Of a stretch of DNA of 64,000 nucleotides, positions 1 through 8,882 are shown piece after piece (positions within the stretch are counted from its first letter, which is position 1; each line of letters starts with the position of its first letter). A program made the translations under genes and the position numbers. The stretch comes from Psychrobacillus sp044762745. Lineage in GTDB: Bacteria > Bacillota > Bacilli > Bacillales_A > Planococcaceae. The notes under the pieces were generated by a model. The model made no database searches. It saw only the letters and a list, made by a program, of their open reading frames with translations, and was not told the DNA's origin. Location: positions 81,619 through 145,618 of the forward strand of contig NZ_JBIWEX010000009.1 in assembly GCF_044762745.1 (NCBI RefSeq), in the 5' to 3' direction.

Positions 1-1
1 C

Positions 2-172
2 TATAAAAATCTATATGAACAAATTGGACAGCACTTTAAGGAAAATGCTGAAATATTGGCAAGTGATTTGACGCTTCTAACAGGTTGCATCGAATACAAA
101 ATTACACTTCCGGTGAATGAGCTAGTTTCAATCGAAAAAACAACAAACTATTTAGTAGAGGGGAATAAATAA
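2..172 (+). CDS. Prophage protein, C-terminal end (probable tail tube protein)
   Basis: Only the last 56 codons lie inside the window; the reading frame is open from base 2 and ends with TAA at 170-172, overlapping the next ATG by one base. The visible sequence has no motif that I recognise. Identity as the contractile-tail tube protein (XkdM type) is inferred only from gene order: in PBSX-like tails the tube gene immediately precedes the tail-assembly chaperone, and the genes that follow here match that order closely. The tight overlap suggests translational coupling with the chaperone. Confidence 0.5.
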   Translation, partial: YKNLYEQIGQHFKENAEILASDLTLLTGCIEYKITLPVNELVSIEKTTNYLVEGNK

Positions 173-603
173 TGAGTAACTTAACAGCATTCTTAGCGCA
201 AAACGCAATTAAACCAGAGACAATTAAAGTAATAGCTTCCAAACGATTTGTAGATCCAGAATCTAAAAAGCCGATGGAGTGGGAAGTTACTCCTATCACA
301 TCTGAGGAAGATGATTTATTACGTAAACAACACACAAAACGCATGCCTATTCCGGGAAAGAAAAATGTATTCCAATCAGAAACAAACTTTCCTGCATATT
401 TAACAACATTAGCTGTTAAATGTACGAAAACGCCAAATTTACATGATGCACAATTGCAAGACTCCTATGGTGTAAAAGGAGCTGAAGCGTTATTGAAAGT
501 AATGTTACTTCCAGGAGAATATGCTGATTACTTAGAGGCTATTCAACGAGTAAACGGATTTGAAGTGACGATGGAAGATGCAGTAGAAGAAGCAAAAAAC
601 TAA
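172..603 (+). CDS. Phage tail assembly chaperone, short form (XkdN/gpG type)
   Basis: A 143-residue soluble protein at the exact position, directly before the tape measure region, where contractile- and flexible-tailed phages encode the tail assembly chaperone that coats the tape measure protein during tail polymerisation. Its composition (charged, mostly helical, acidic C-terminus) fits the XkdN family. The reading frame ends in a slippery heptamer, A AAA AAC at 594-600, immediately before two stop codons. A fraction of ribosomes is therefore expected to shift to the -1 frame and make a longer protein. The start ATG at 172 overlaps the previous stop codon. Confidence 0.8.
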   Translation: MSNLTAFLAQNAIKPETIKVIASKRFVDPESKKPMEWEVTPITSEEDDLLRKQHTKRMPIPGKKNVFQSETNFPAYLTTLAVKCTKTPNLHDAQLQDSYGVKGAEALLKVMLLPGEYADYLEAIQRVNGFEVTMEDAVEEAKN

Positions 604-803
604 TAGACGGAGGCGATTATGATGCGAATATCGCTTATTATTGCCTCCACAAGTTTCATAAGTGGCCATCGGAATTTGAAGCTCTTCCTAAATACGAAAA
701 AGCGTTAGTTATTGCCGCTGTTCAAATCAAGATGGAAAATGATAAAAAACAGGAACAAGAAACCAAACGAAATAGTAAAGGAGGAAGAAGAAGAAAGAAA
801 TAG
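172..803 (+). CDS. Tail assembly chaperone, -1 frameshift fusion (gpGT type)
   Basis: The zero frame (172-600) is joined to an open -1 frame that runs from base 600 to TAG at 801-803, adding 67 residues for a product of about 210. The heptamer A AAA AAC sits in the correct phase (GCA AAA AAC, then TAA). The -1 frame has no start codon placed to explain it as a separate gene. The extension is rich in aromatic and charged residues and ends in a basic Lys/Arg tail. Production of a minor frameshifted T form is conserved across tailed phages, lambda gpG/gpGT being the model. Frameshift efficiency cannot be judged from sequence. Confidence 0.8.
594..600 (+). promoter_or_regulatory. -1 programmed frameshift slippery heptamer
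   Basis: A AAA AAC in zero-frame phase, one codon before TAA TAG. This is one of the most slippery heptamers known in bacteria. A short purine-rich GGAGG stretch lies just downstream at about 609-612; no strong pseudoknot was identified by eye. Confidence 0.8.
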
Positions 804-867
804 TAGTGGTAATATTTACCCTCGTTGTCGTATGCTTAATGTATATGAATAGTCGGAGGGATATTTA

Positions 868-1590
868 TTGAAGAAAACATTATATATTTTTGCAATGTTG
901 ATTGTTGGTGTGTACTTTATTTTCGGATTAGTCAATACCATATCTCGAATTGGTGAAGTTACAACTCCCGATACAATTGTGATGGTAATAGTATTAGTGT
1001 TGGTCGCTTTATTGGAATTATTTTTATACAAAAGATACAAGAAATCTTTTAATTCGGATGTAGTAAAAGAACGAGAAACCCAAAAAGCAGAAGCTGCTAA
1101 AGAGAAGTTTAACAAAGAAAGCTTAATTCCAGGTTCAAAAGCAAGACGTCAACTAATAGGTGCGGATATTTGTATCAAAGTAAACCATATGACAGGCTTA
1201 CCAATAGCTGAAGGTGCAGAAGTGTACGTATACAGATGCGAAAACAAAGTTGTATTTGAAAGAAACCAAGATACCTTTGAACTCGATGCAATAAATATAA
1301 AAGATATTTTAATTAAAACAGATGTAGAAATACAGAAAAATTACGTAAGCAGTGTTGGCGGTGCAGTTGGTGGTTATGTATTGTTTGGACCATTAGGTGC
1401 GATGGTAGGCGGTCGTGCAAAAGAAAAGAAAAGCACAACAGTCGAAAAATATTTGATATTCGACTATATAAATAAAGAAGGCAAGCAAGATTTCATTTCT
1501 TTCGAAGTTACAAACGAACCTAATGCAATATTGTTTAATACAAATCATTACAATTTAACTAAGAATGACCGAACTACTATAAGTTTATAA
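868..1590 (+). CDS. Membrane protein of unknown function (prophage moron)
   Basis: A 240-residue protein starting at TTG, with a GGAGG site at 855-859. Residues 3-24 and 36-54 are membrane helices. A glycine-rich zipper-like stretch at about 161-182 contains VGGAVGGY and LGAMVGG. The rest looks like a soluble beta-rich cytoplasmic domain. It sits between the tail chaperone and the tape measure, where structural genes are normally contiguous, and is followed by its own terminator. That is the layout of a moron: an extra gene expressed from the lysogen. A role in superinfection exclusion or envelope modification is possible but not shown by any motif. Confidence 0.7.
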   Translation: MKKTLYIFAMLIVGVYFIFGLVNTISRIGEVTTPDTIVMVIVLVLVALLELFLYKRYKKSFNSDVVKERETQKAEAAKEKFNKESLIPGSKARRQLIGADICIKVNHMTGLPIAEGAEVYVYRCENKVVFERNQDTFELDAINIKDILIKTDVEIQKNYVSSVGGAVGGYVLFGPLGAMVGGRAKEKKSTTVEKYLIFDYINKEGKQDFISFEVTNEPNAILFNTNHYNLTKNDRTTISL

Positions 1591-1596
1591 AATCAG

Positions 1597-1625
1597 AAAA
1601 AGCACCCGATAATTGGGTGCTTTTT
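1597..1625 (+). terminator. Intrinsic terminator after the moron gene
   Basis: AGCACCC and GGGTGCT arms around a short loop, followed by TTTTT. It isolates the moron from the tail operon and lies only 26 bases before the tape measure start. Confidence 0.85.
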
Positions 1626-1651
1626 CTTATGGTTAAAAAGGCGGTGAAACT

Positions 1652-3847
1652 ATGGCGACTATAAGAACCGCAATACAAATTCAGGATGGTATGTCTAAAG
1701 CGTTTCAATCGATGAATAATGCAATGAATATTGTGATTAACAGTTTTGAGTCTTTACAAAATGCTTCAGGAAACGCGGTTGATACAGCAAGTATTCAAGC
1801 AGCACGACGTGAATTAAATCAAGCGGAAATAGCTTTTAATGAGATCGAACAAGAAATAAGGCAAGCAGATGAAGCACAACGAAGGTTTAATGATGGCATA
1901 AGAGATGGAACTTCTGCAGCGGATGGGTTATTAGGCAAAATAGGTGGGATTGTTGCTGCCTATGTTGGTATTCAATCTGCGGGGAATATTCTTGGATTAT
2001 CTGATGCTCTATCTCAAACATCTGCAAGGTTAGCTTTGATTAATGATCAACAACAAACGACTGCTGAACTCCAACGAATGATTTTTGATTCTGCTGAGAG
2101 ATCTCGGGCATCGTATATGGATACTGCAGCTATTGTGGCTAAGGTAGGTGCAAATGCGAAAGATGCGTTTGGCAGCACTGCTGAGATGGTAGCTTTCGCT
2201 GAGCAATTGAATAAGAAATTTAAAATAGCTGGGGCAACAACGGAGGAAATGAGCTCTGCCTTACTTCAATTGACACAAGGTCTCGGTTCTGGTGTTTTAC
2301 GAGGCGAAGAATTAAATGCCGTATTTGAGAGTGCTCCGAATATTATTCAAAGTATCGCGGACTATCTTGAATTGCCAATAGGTGCTATTAGAGAGCTGGC
2401 ATCTGAAGGGGGAATAACGGCAGATATTGTTAAAAATGCAATGTTTGCCGCAGCGGAAGAAACGAATGCAGCATTTGAACAATTACCAATGACTTTTACA
2501 GATGTTTGGACAAGTTTTAAGAACCAAGCCCTGTGGGCATTTCAAGTTGTTCTTCAAAAGTTAAATGAGATAGCAAACAACGATAAATTTCAAAGCGTGA
2601 TCGACGGTGTGGTGAATTCGTTATACACTCTTTCTGCGGTAGCTACGTGGGCTTTAAATACAATGATGTCTGTCGGGAGTTTTATGTACGACAGTTGGTC
2701 ATTTATTGAACCAGTACTATGGGGAGTAACGGCAGCCTTAGGTACGTATACAGCAGCCTTATTAATTAACAAAGCGGCTCAAGTAGCAAGCGTTTTTTGG
2801 GTTGGTGCTAAAACATTAGCTTTAGGTCTGATGAATATTACAAGTTTTGCTAGCGTTCAAGCAACAATGGCATTAACAGCAGCACAATGGGGGCTAAATG
2901 CAGCACTGATGGCGAATCCCATTTTCATTATAGTACTGGCAATTATTGTGTTGATAGGCATCCTGTACGGAGCTGTAGCGGCCGTTAACTACTTCGCAGG
3001 CACGTCTATCAGCGCTACAGGCATCGTGGCAGGTTCATTCATGGTACTGTACACATTTATCCGTAATGTTATAGCCTATTTGTGGAATATATTCGCTTCA
3101 ATAGCAGAGTTTTTCGTAAACGTTTGGCAACATCCAATGTATTCAGTTAAAAAGCTTTTTGCGGATTTAACAACCACTTTTTTAGACCACGCAATTGCTA
3201 TGACAAGTGGTTGGGATTCCTTTGCGACTTCCTTTGTCAATGCAATAATATCAGCTGTTAACGGTGCCATCAGAGCATGGAACTGGTTTATCGATCTATT
3301 GCCGAGCGATATTGCTAGCACGTTAGGTTTGGGTAAAGGTACTGAATTCCAACATAGAACTTCGATTACAAGTGATCTATCAGCTATGAAAACAGTCATT
3401 AACGCTGTTGTCGGAGAAACTCCAGAAGATTACTGGGAAGCACCTAAAATGGATATGAAGTCTTATGGTACAGCTTGGGATACTGGATATAATTGGGGAG
3501 CAAATTTATTTAACGGATCTGACAAACCAAGCACAGGAAAAGATCCACTTCAGGATATAATAGACGGTTTGCAAGGTGCTATGAGCCCACTCCAAGATAG
3601 CGGAAAAGATACAGCAGGGAATACAGCTAAAATGGCTAAATCCATGGATGCCACCGAAGAAGATTTAAAATACCTTCGAGACATTGCAGAACGAGATGTA
3701 ATTAATCGTTTCACAACTGCAGAAGTAAAAGTAAATGTGAAAAACGATAATCACATCAATAATGAAATGGATTTAGACGGCGTTATCGATCACTTTGGAG
3801 AAAAATTAGAAGAGACGTTAGTTTCTGTCGCGGAAGGGGTGCAATAG
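1652..3847 (+). CDS. Phage tail tape measure protein
   Basis: At 731 residues this is the longest gene of the phage segment. Residues 1-90 are a helical, coiled-coil region. Residues about 95-290 match the TP901-type tape measure N-terminal domain; the segment with LRGEELNAVFESAPNI and SEGGITADIV is typical. Hydrophobic stretches between about 355 and 480 are usual for tape measures, which cross the host membrane during DNA injection. The start ATG follows GGCGGTG. By the usual 1.5 angstrom per residue rule a tail near 110 nm would be expected. It follows the chaperone gene, with the moron inserted between. Confidence 0.9.
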   Translation: MATIRTAIQIQDGMSKAFQSMNNAMNIVINSFESLQNASGNAVDTASIQAARRELNQAEIAFNEIEQEIRQADEAQRRFNDGIRDGTSAADGLLGKIGGIVAAYVGIQSAGNILGLSDALSQTSARLALINDQQQTTAELQRMIFDSAERSRASYMDTAAIVAKVGANAKDAFGSTAEMVAFAEQLNKKFKIAGATTEEMSSALLQLTQGLGSGVLRGEELNAVFESAPNIIQSIADYLELPIGAIRELASEGGITADIVKNAMFAAAEETNAAFEQLPMTFTDVWTSFKNQALWAFQVVLQKLNEIANNDKFQSVIDGVVNSLYTLSAVATWALNTMMSVGSFMYDSWSFIEPVLWGVTAALGTYTAALLINKAAQVASVFWVGAKTLALGLMNITSFASVQATMALTAAQWGLNAALMANPIFIIVLAIIVLIGILYGAVAAVNYFAGTSISATGIVAGSFMVLYTFIRNVIAYLWNIFASIAEFFVNVWQHPMYSVKKLFADLTTTFLDHAIAMTSGWDSFATSFVNAIISAVNGAIRAWNWFIDLLPSDIASTLGLGKGTEFQHRTSITSDLSAMKTVINAVVGETPEDYWEAPKMDMKSYGTAWDTGYNWGANLFNGSDKPSTGKDPLQDIIDGLQGAMSPLQDSGKDTAGNTAKMAKSMDATEEDLKYLRDIAERDVINRFTTAEVKVNVKNDNHINNEMDLDGVIDHFGEKLEETLVSVAEGVQ

Positions 3848-4522
3848 ATGGCATATAGTTTTTTCTTGGACGGTGTACAGTATCCTGTTGCCCCTTCTAG
3901 CCTAGATACGAAAATCAACAATCAGAATAAGACTATTACCTTGATTAATGAAGGGGAAGTTAATCTGCTTAAAAAAGCCGGTCTAACTGATATTTCATTC
4001 GACTTGTTACTACCAAACTCGCAATATCCTTTTGCAGTGTATCCAGAGGGTTTTCAGCCTGCCAGCTATTATCTTGAACAATTAGAAAAGCTAAAAGTAG
4101 ATAAGAAGACTTTCCAATTTATCGTCTCTCGTTTAAAACCGAGTGGCGATTTATTATTTGACACGAATCTAACTGTTTCATTGGAGGATTACGTCATTAA
4201 GGAAAGTGCAGATGATGGGTTCGATATAATTGTTCCTGTTAGTTTAAAGCAATTCCGACCGTTTGGAACAAAAGTAATCGAAATTAAAAAGAATACTGCT
4301 GCACAATCAACGTCAGCTAAACCAGTTGCAACGGTTAAGAATTCAAGGCCAGCAACTAAAGAAATCCCTAAATCTCATAAAGTCGTGAAAGGTGATACGT
4401 TGTGGGCTATATGCAAGAAAAATTATGGGAAAGCAACTAAAGCTATGACAGATGAGTTAGCAGCTAAAAACGGTATAAAGAATCCGAATCTCATCTATCC
4501 CGGGGACGTGATTAAGCTTTGA
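3848..4522 (+). CDS. LysM-domain tail/baseplate protein (XkdP type)
   Basis: A 224-residue protein. The first 140 residues resemble the XkdP family of tail proteins. The C-terminal 50 residues form a LysM domain beginning at HKVVKGDTLWAICKKNYG and ending NLIYPGDVIKL, a fold that binds N-acetylglucosamine in peptidoglycan. A Ser/Thr/Ala/Lys linker joins the two. Position between tape measure and the XkdQ-like hub protein matches PBSX gene order. It probably helps the tail tip engage or cross the wall. The ATG directly follows the tape measure stop, and its end overlaps the next start by four bases. Confidence 0.85.
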   Translation: MAYSFFLDGVQYPVAPSSLDTKINNQNKTITLINEGEVNLLKKAGLTDISFDLLLPNSQYPFAVYPEGFQPASYYLEQLEKLKVDKKTFQFIVSRLKPSGDLLFDTNLTVSLEDYVIKESADDGFDIIVPVSLKQFRPFGTKVIEIKKNTAAQSTSAKPVATVKNSRPATKEIPKSHKVVKGDTLWAICKKNYGKATKAMTDELAAKNGIKNPNLIYPGDVIKL

Positions 4523-5475
4523 TTGAACTAATAATTCAAAACGGATCGAAATTAATGCAACCTGCTGTCGAAGAAGGGATTGTTTGGGAAACATTCCGAA
4601 AAGGCGCGCCCGGAAAACTTACTTTTAAAGTGGTTAAAGATGAGGCTTTAACATTTGAAGAAGGGAATGCTGTCAGTTTCAAAAAAGATGGCAAGAATAT
4701 TTTCTTTGGATTTGTTTTCACCAAAAAACACGATAAGAACGGACTTATCAATGTGACAGCATATGATCAATTGCGTTATTTGAAAAATAAAGACACGTAT
4801 GTTTATACCAATAAAACAGCTTCCGAATTTATAAAAATGGTTGCATCTGATTTCCGTATGAACATCGGAACCATTGAAGATACAGGATACAAGATTGCCA
4901 GCAGAGTAGAAGACAATAAGACCTTGTTTGATATGTTTCAAAATGCTCTTGATTTGACGTTAGAAAATAAAAAGAAAATGTTCATCCTATATGACAATTT
5001 CGGTAAGTTGACTCTGAGAGACATCGAAAAGATGAAATTAGATATTTTGTTAGATGAAGAAACTGGAGAAAACTTTGACTACACTTCTTCCATCGATTCT
5101 AATACTTACAATAAAATTAAACTTTCTTATGAAAACGAGGAAAAAGGGAAGCGAGAAATCTATATTGCACAAGACGGCAACCACATGAACGAGTGGGGCG
5201 TCTTGCAATTCTTTGACACAATCAAAGAGAACACGAACGGGAAAGCGAAGGCAGATGCTTTGTTAGCGCTATATAATCGAAAAACACGAAATTTGAGTAT
5301 GAAGAGAGCGTTCGGGAACATTTATTTCCGTGGAGGCAACATGCTAGTCGTACGTATGAATTTAGACGATATCAAGGTAATGAACTATATGATTGCGGAA
5401 AATGTTAAGCATACATTCATTGAAAGCGAGCATTATATGGACCTCACATTGATTGGCGGTGATTTCGTTGCGTAA
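4519..5475 (+). CDS. Baseplate hub protein (XkdQ/gpD type)
   Basis: A 318-residue protein of the XkdQ family, structurally related to the gpD/VgrG-like hub beneath the tail tube. The start is TTG at 4519 inside the overlap with the previous stop (TTGA), a common coupling arrangement in this operon. Family features include the early segment with FRKGAPGKLTF and the long beta-rich body. Gene order (LysM protein, hub, DUF2577, DUF2634, baseplate J) supports the call. No lysozyme domain is fused to it. Confidence 0.85.
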   Translation: MIELIIQNGSKLMQPAVEEGIVWETFRKGAPGKLTFKVVKDEALTFEEGNAVSFKKDGKNIFFGFVFTKKHDKNGLINVTAYDQLRYLKNKDTYVYTNKTASEFIKMVASDFRMNIGTIEDTGYKIASRVEDNKTLFDMFQNALDLTLENKKKMFILYDNFGKLTLRDIEKMKLDILLDEETGENFDYTSSIDSNTYNKIKLSYENEEKGKREIYIAQDGNHMNEWGVLQFFDTIKENTNGKAKADALLALYNRKTRNLSMKRAFGNIYFRGGNMLVVRMNLDDIKVMNYMIAENVKHTFIESEHYMDLTLIGGDFVA

Positions 5476-5839
5476 TATGAACGATATTCTCAAGTTATTT
5501 AAAATAGCGGCAAAAGAAGCTATAGAAGCATCTGATCCTACTGCCGTTCAATTCGGTGAAGTAACTAGTGTTGCCCCGTTGGAAATATTGGTAGAACAAA
5601 AGAAACCTCTGACTATGGCCCAACTAGTATTAACTCGTAATGTTCGGGATTATGAGATTGAAATGACTGTAGAACACGCAACAGAAGTAGGCAATGGACC
5701 AGATGCACATACCCATGAATACAAGGGCAGGAAGAAATTCATTGTCCACAATGCACTTAAAATGGGTGATAAAGTGATGCTCATTAAAATGCAAGGCGGA
5801 CAAAAGTATATTGTCTGGGATAAAGAGGTGGGTGTATGA
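5468..5839 (+). CDS. DUF2577 baseplate protein (XkdR type)
   Basis: About 123 residues if started at TTG 5468, which lies eight bases after GGCGGTG; an in-frame ATG at 5477 is an alternative. It contains the DUF2577 core with FGEVTSVAPLEI and a conserved HTHEY motif after a hydrophilic loop, and ends KYIVWDKEVGV. In PBSX-like tails this small protein is part of the central spike/baseplate assembly. It overlaps the XkdQ-like gene upstream and the DUF2634 gene downstream, so it is co-translated with the baseplate set. Confidence 0.8.
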   Translation: MRNMNDILKLFKIAAKEAIEASDPTAVQFGEVTSVAPLEILVEQKKPLTMAQLVLTRNVRDYEIEMTVEHATEVGNGPDAHTHEYKGRKKFIVHNALKMGDKVMLIKMQGGQKYIVWDKEVGV

Positions 5840-6240
5840 TTCCTAAAGTTAATGATGAACTTATCGCAGATTTCGAGGAAGCGGTCGAACAACCTTCCAA
5901 AACATATAAATTGGACTTAGAGAGAAAACGGGTTATCGGTTATGTGAATGGACGTGAAGCAATTGAACAATTCATCTACAAAGTCCTTAGTACAGAACGA
6001 TATGAACATTTAATTTATTCGTGGGATTACGGCGCTGAAAACGCAAAACTTTTCGGGCAACCAATTCCCTATGTTTATTCCGAACTTAAAAGATTAATAA
6101 CAGAAGCATTGACACAAGACGATCGTATCGAAAGTGTGGATGCTTTTTCTTTTTCCCATTTTAAGAATAAAGTTGCAGTTAGCTTTATCGCCCATACAAC
6201 TGAAGGTAAAATCGCGATAGAGAAGGAGGTGGAAATTTAA
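5836..6240 (+). CDS. DUF2634 baseplate wedge protein (XkdS/gp25-like)
   Basis: A 134-residue protein of the XkdS (DUF2634) family, equivalent in position to gp25-like wedge proteins. The segment with GREAIEQFIYKVLSTERY and WDYGAE is characteristic. ATG at 5836 overlaps the preceding stop by four bases, and its TAA overlaps the ATG of the baseplate J gene by one base. It is expected to link sheath and wedge in the baseplate. Confidence 0.82.
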   Translation: MIPKVNDELIADFEEAVEQPSKTYKLDLERKRVIGYVNGREAIEQFIYKVLSTERYEHLIYSWDYGAENAKLFGQPIPYVYSELKRLITEALTQDDRIESVDAFSFSHFKNKVAVSFIAHTTEGKIAIEKEVEI

Positions 6241-7295
6241 TGTTTGAACATATAGAGCAAGAACAACTACTCGAAGATGCTCTTAACAACGTCAGAACAG
6301 ATGTAGATAAACGTGAAGGAGCCATAATCTTCGATGCATTATCGCCTTCTTCTATTCAGGCAAAAGAGCTTTATATCGCAATGGACGGTATGATTCTTGA
6401 AATGTTTGGGGATACGGCTTCCCGTGAGTTCTTGATCAAATTAGCTAGAGAACGAGGCATTGTCCCTAATCCAGCTACGCCTGCAATTTTAAAAGGTGAG
6501 TTTAATATAGACGTACCGATTGGTGCGCGATTTAATTTAGAGGAATTAAATTACGTCGTTACCGAACGAATAGGTCCAGGTGTATTTAAAGTAGAAAGCG
6601 AAACGTTGGGTGATATAGGGAATTCAAGGTTTGGAACTCTTATACCGATTGAATATATCGACGGTTTAACTAGTGCCAAAATCACCGAATTGCTTATTCC
6701 TGGTGAAGAAGAGGAAGAAACAGAATCCTTAAGAAAACAATACTTAGACAGTTTTGACTCTCAAGCTTTTGGGGGAAATCGCAAAGATTACAAAGAAAAA
6801 GTCCACAAGTTGCCAGGTGTTGGAGGAATAAAGATATATCGAGCTTGGCAAGGTGGTAGTACCGTAAAGTTAGTCATCATGGACGCATTATATAAACCTC
6901 CATCCCTAACATTATTGGATGAATTGCAGACAGCTATTGACCCTCTTGGAAATCAGGGGGAGGGGTTAGGAATTGCTCCGATTGGACATGTCGTATCCAT
7001 ATTTGGAGTTGATGAAGTCCCGGTTGACGTTACATTAAACATCACTTACCAAGATGGATATTCATGGCCAGACATTGAGTTAGCTACTCATGACCTAATC
7101 GATGAATATTTTTTAGAGTTGAAAAAGGAATGGGAAGATTCTACTTTTACGGTTGTTCGGATTTTACAATTTGAAACACGTATTTCGGAACTAGAAGGTG
7201 TTGTTGATATCCAAGACACTTTAATTAATGGTCTTCCTCAAAATCTTATTTTAGACGATGATTGCATACCAGCTAGAGGTGAGGTAGTTGGATAA
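6240..7295 (+). CDS. Baseplate J-like protein (XkdT)
   Basis: A 351-residue protein of the Baseplate_J family (Mu gp47/P2 gpJ), the main wedge scaffold of contractile tails. Visible family features are the N-terminal DKREGAIIFDALSP region, a central acidic LLIPGEEEEETESLRKQYLDSF, and AFGGNRKDYKEKV followed by VGGIKIYRAW. A strong GGAGGTGG precedes the ATG. Presence of this gene is the best evidence that the prophage has a contractile (myovirus-type) tail. Confidence 0.9.
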   Translation: MFEHIEQEQLLEDALNNVRTDVDKREGAIIFDALSPSSIQAKELYIAMDGMILEMFGDTASREFLIKLARERGIVPNPATPAILKGEFNIDVPIGARFNLEELNYVVTERIGPGVFKVESETLGDIGNSRFGTLIPIEYIDGLTSAKITELLIPGEEEEETESLRKQYLDSFDSQAFGGNRKDYKEKVHKLPGVGGIKIYRAWQGGSTVKLVIMDALYKPPSLTLLDELQTAIDPLGNQGEGLGIAPIGHVVSIFGVDEVPVDVTLNITYQDGYSWPDIELATHDLIDEYFLELKKEWEDSTFTVVRILQFETRISELEGVVDIQDTLINGLPQNLILDDDCIPARGEVVG

Positions 7296-7941
7296 TTTAT
7301 ACGATGAAATCGACTTGTATCCTTTACTTCCTCCTACAGTAAATGAATTTGAAGAGTTCAAAGAGATTACCAAGGCTCAAAGCGCAGAATTTAATCGTAT
7401 ACGGATTCATTTAATTGGCATATTTAACGATCGTTTTGTAAGTGATGCTACAGAGCATGGAGTTCGACGATGGGAAAAAGTATTAAAACTTCAACGCAAG
7501 AGTACAGATACTTTAGAAGAACGAAAATTCCGTATCTTAGCAAAAATGAATAATAAGTTGCCGTATACGTTAAGAGCTCTGGTTCAGCGTTTAAATGCAC
7601 TGTGCGGGGAAGGGAACTTTCAAGTGTTTTTAGATGCTAATGCGTATGAACTAGACTTTGAATTTTACCAAAGAATTACGGATGTAAAATTATTGAAGGA
7701 CACGATGGAGGAAATGATTCCAGTTAACTTGGCATTAGATTATAACTACGTCATTCGAGTACCTGGTATTGTTGTTATACCAAAAGCTCATTTTTACCCA
7801 GTATTATATCCTATCTGCGGATTAACAGTTGTTACGAACTATGAAAAAGGAACATCAGATAAAGTAACTGGAGAAGGAAAATTAAAAGGATATGCGTACG
7901 AGGTACCGTATGTTGCAAGCGATATGTCCGTTACTTATTAG
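7288..7941 (+). CDS. DUF2313 baseplate protein (XkdU/YmfQ type)
   Basis: A 217-residue protein of the YmfQ/DUF2313 family (P2 gpI-like), the wedge component next to baseplate J. Start TTG at 7288 follows GAGGT and overlaps the previous gene by eight bases. The region HGVRRWEKVLKL, LEERKFRILAKMNNKLPYTLR is typical of the family. The C-terminal 40 residues are beta-rich and may contact the fibre proteins encoded downstream. Confidence 0.83.
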   Translation: MDNLYDEIDLYPLLPPTVNEFEEFKEITKAQSAEFNRIRIHLIGIFNDRFVSDATEHGVRRWEKVLKLQRKSTDTLEERKFRILAKMNNKLPYTLRALVQRLNALCGEGNFQVFLDANAYELDFEFYQRITDVKLLKDTMEEMIPVNLALDYNYVIRVPGIVVIPKAHFYPVLYPICGLTVVTNYEKGTSDKVTGEGKLKGYAYEVPYVASDMSVTY

Positions 7942-7953
7942 AGAGGTGAGGAA

Positions 7954-8256
7954 ATGCAAGTACATGAGCGATTAATAAATATAATGTATAGCGCCATTCT
8001 TACAAACGTGAGAAGAGGGCGTTTTTTAATTGGTGGAATAGAAAGCGATTTCGACGTTTTTGGGACTGAAATATTAGGCAATATCATTCGTGTTAAATTT
8101 TATATTGACTCTTACTTTGGTCCAGTTACCCATGCAGTATTATTAGATCATGACAATGTCATTTTGATAAGTGGGAATGTCAATTTTAATAAAGAAAATG
8201 ACGGTTTTATGTATGTATTTGATATTCCTGTTATTTCAGAAGAGGTGAGAGCATGA
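7954..8256 (+). CDS. Phage tail accessory protein, unknown
   Basis: A 100-residue protein with a good GAGGTGAGG site before ATG 7954. It is beta-rich with no motif I recognise. It lies between the last baseplate gene and the fibre genes and overlaps the next gene by four bases (ATGA). It may be a fibre connector or adaptor; this is inferred only from location. Confidence 0.65.
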   Translation: MQVHERLINIMYSAILTNVRRGRFLIGGIESDFDVFGTEILGNIIRVKFYIDSYFGPVTHAVLLDHDNVILISGNVNFNKENDGFMYVFDIPVISEEVRA

Positions 8257-8882
8257 ACGAGAACGCTTATACGTTAATAAACTTTGTAGACCATATATTA
8301 AAAATAGATGAGAATAGTGAATTTATTCCTAAGCGCGATGATAGTGGCAACGTGATTATTAATAAAATCACAGGACGTCCAGAGCTAGTTGCAGAGCAAG
8401 AGGGTACACGTTTAAATGCTATTAATATGAATCATATGGACTTAGGTATTTATAGCGCTCATGAATTAATTGTCACTTTACAAAAACTGGTGCTACGCCT
8501 TCAACTTCAACTAGAACTAGACGGACGCGCACCAGGCAATAGCGGATCATTCGCCGATACGTTCGACGGCACGCCAAATAAATTGATTAGGCAAACTGCA
8601 TCTGCAACGTTAACTGCACCGAGAGCATCTGGCACTACAGTATTAAATGTTGACGCAACAGAAGGATTTAAAGCATTTACGCAAGTCACAATTTACGATG
8701 GTGCGAACAGCGAAGATACGCTAATAACAGACGTTACTGCATCTACGATTACCGTCCAACCATTAGTTAACGACTACGTAAAAGGTGCGGTGATTGCTCG
8801 TAGTAATGCCGTTATCGAAGACAGTCAATTGGTCGTCGGTAGTTGGGGTACGTATGATATCAGTTTAGGGGAGGTGGTTTAA
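8253..8882 (+). CDS. Probable tail fibre/connector protein
   Basis: A 209-residue protein. The N-terminal 90 residues include EQEGTRLNAINMNHMDLGIY, a pattern common at the start of phage tail fibre or baseplate-attached proteins in Bacillota. The C-terminal half has Thr/Ala-rich beta repeats (ASATLTAPRASGTTVLNVDA and TITVQPLVNDYVKGAVI) as found in carbohydrate-binding or fibre domains. It overlaps the gene before and is followed immediately by the larger fibre gene. Function as an adhesion device component is inferred. Confidence 0.65.
   Translation: MNENAYTLINFVDHILKIDENSEFIPKRDDSGNVIINKITGRPELVAEQEGTRLNAINMNHMDLGIYSAHELIVTLQKLVLRLQLQLELDGRAPGNSGSFADTFDGTPNKLIRQTASATLTAPRASGTTVLNVDATEGFKAFTQVTIYDGANSEDTLITDVTASTITVQPLVNDYVKGAVIARSNAVIEDSQLVVGSWGTYDISLGEVV

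Noticed and set aside
619..700. GGAGG followed by ATGATGCGA as an independent small gene after the chaperone
   Set aside because: The frame ends quickly and has no family resemblance, whereas the -1 frame continues the chaperone; the GGAGG is more likely part of the coding sequence.
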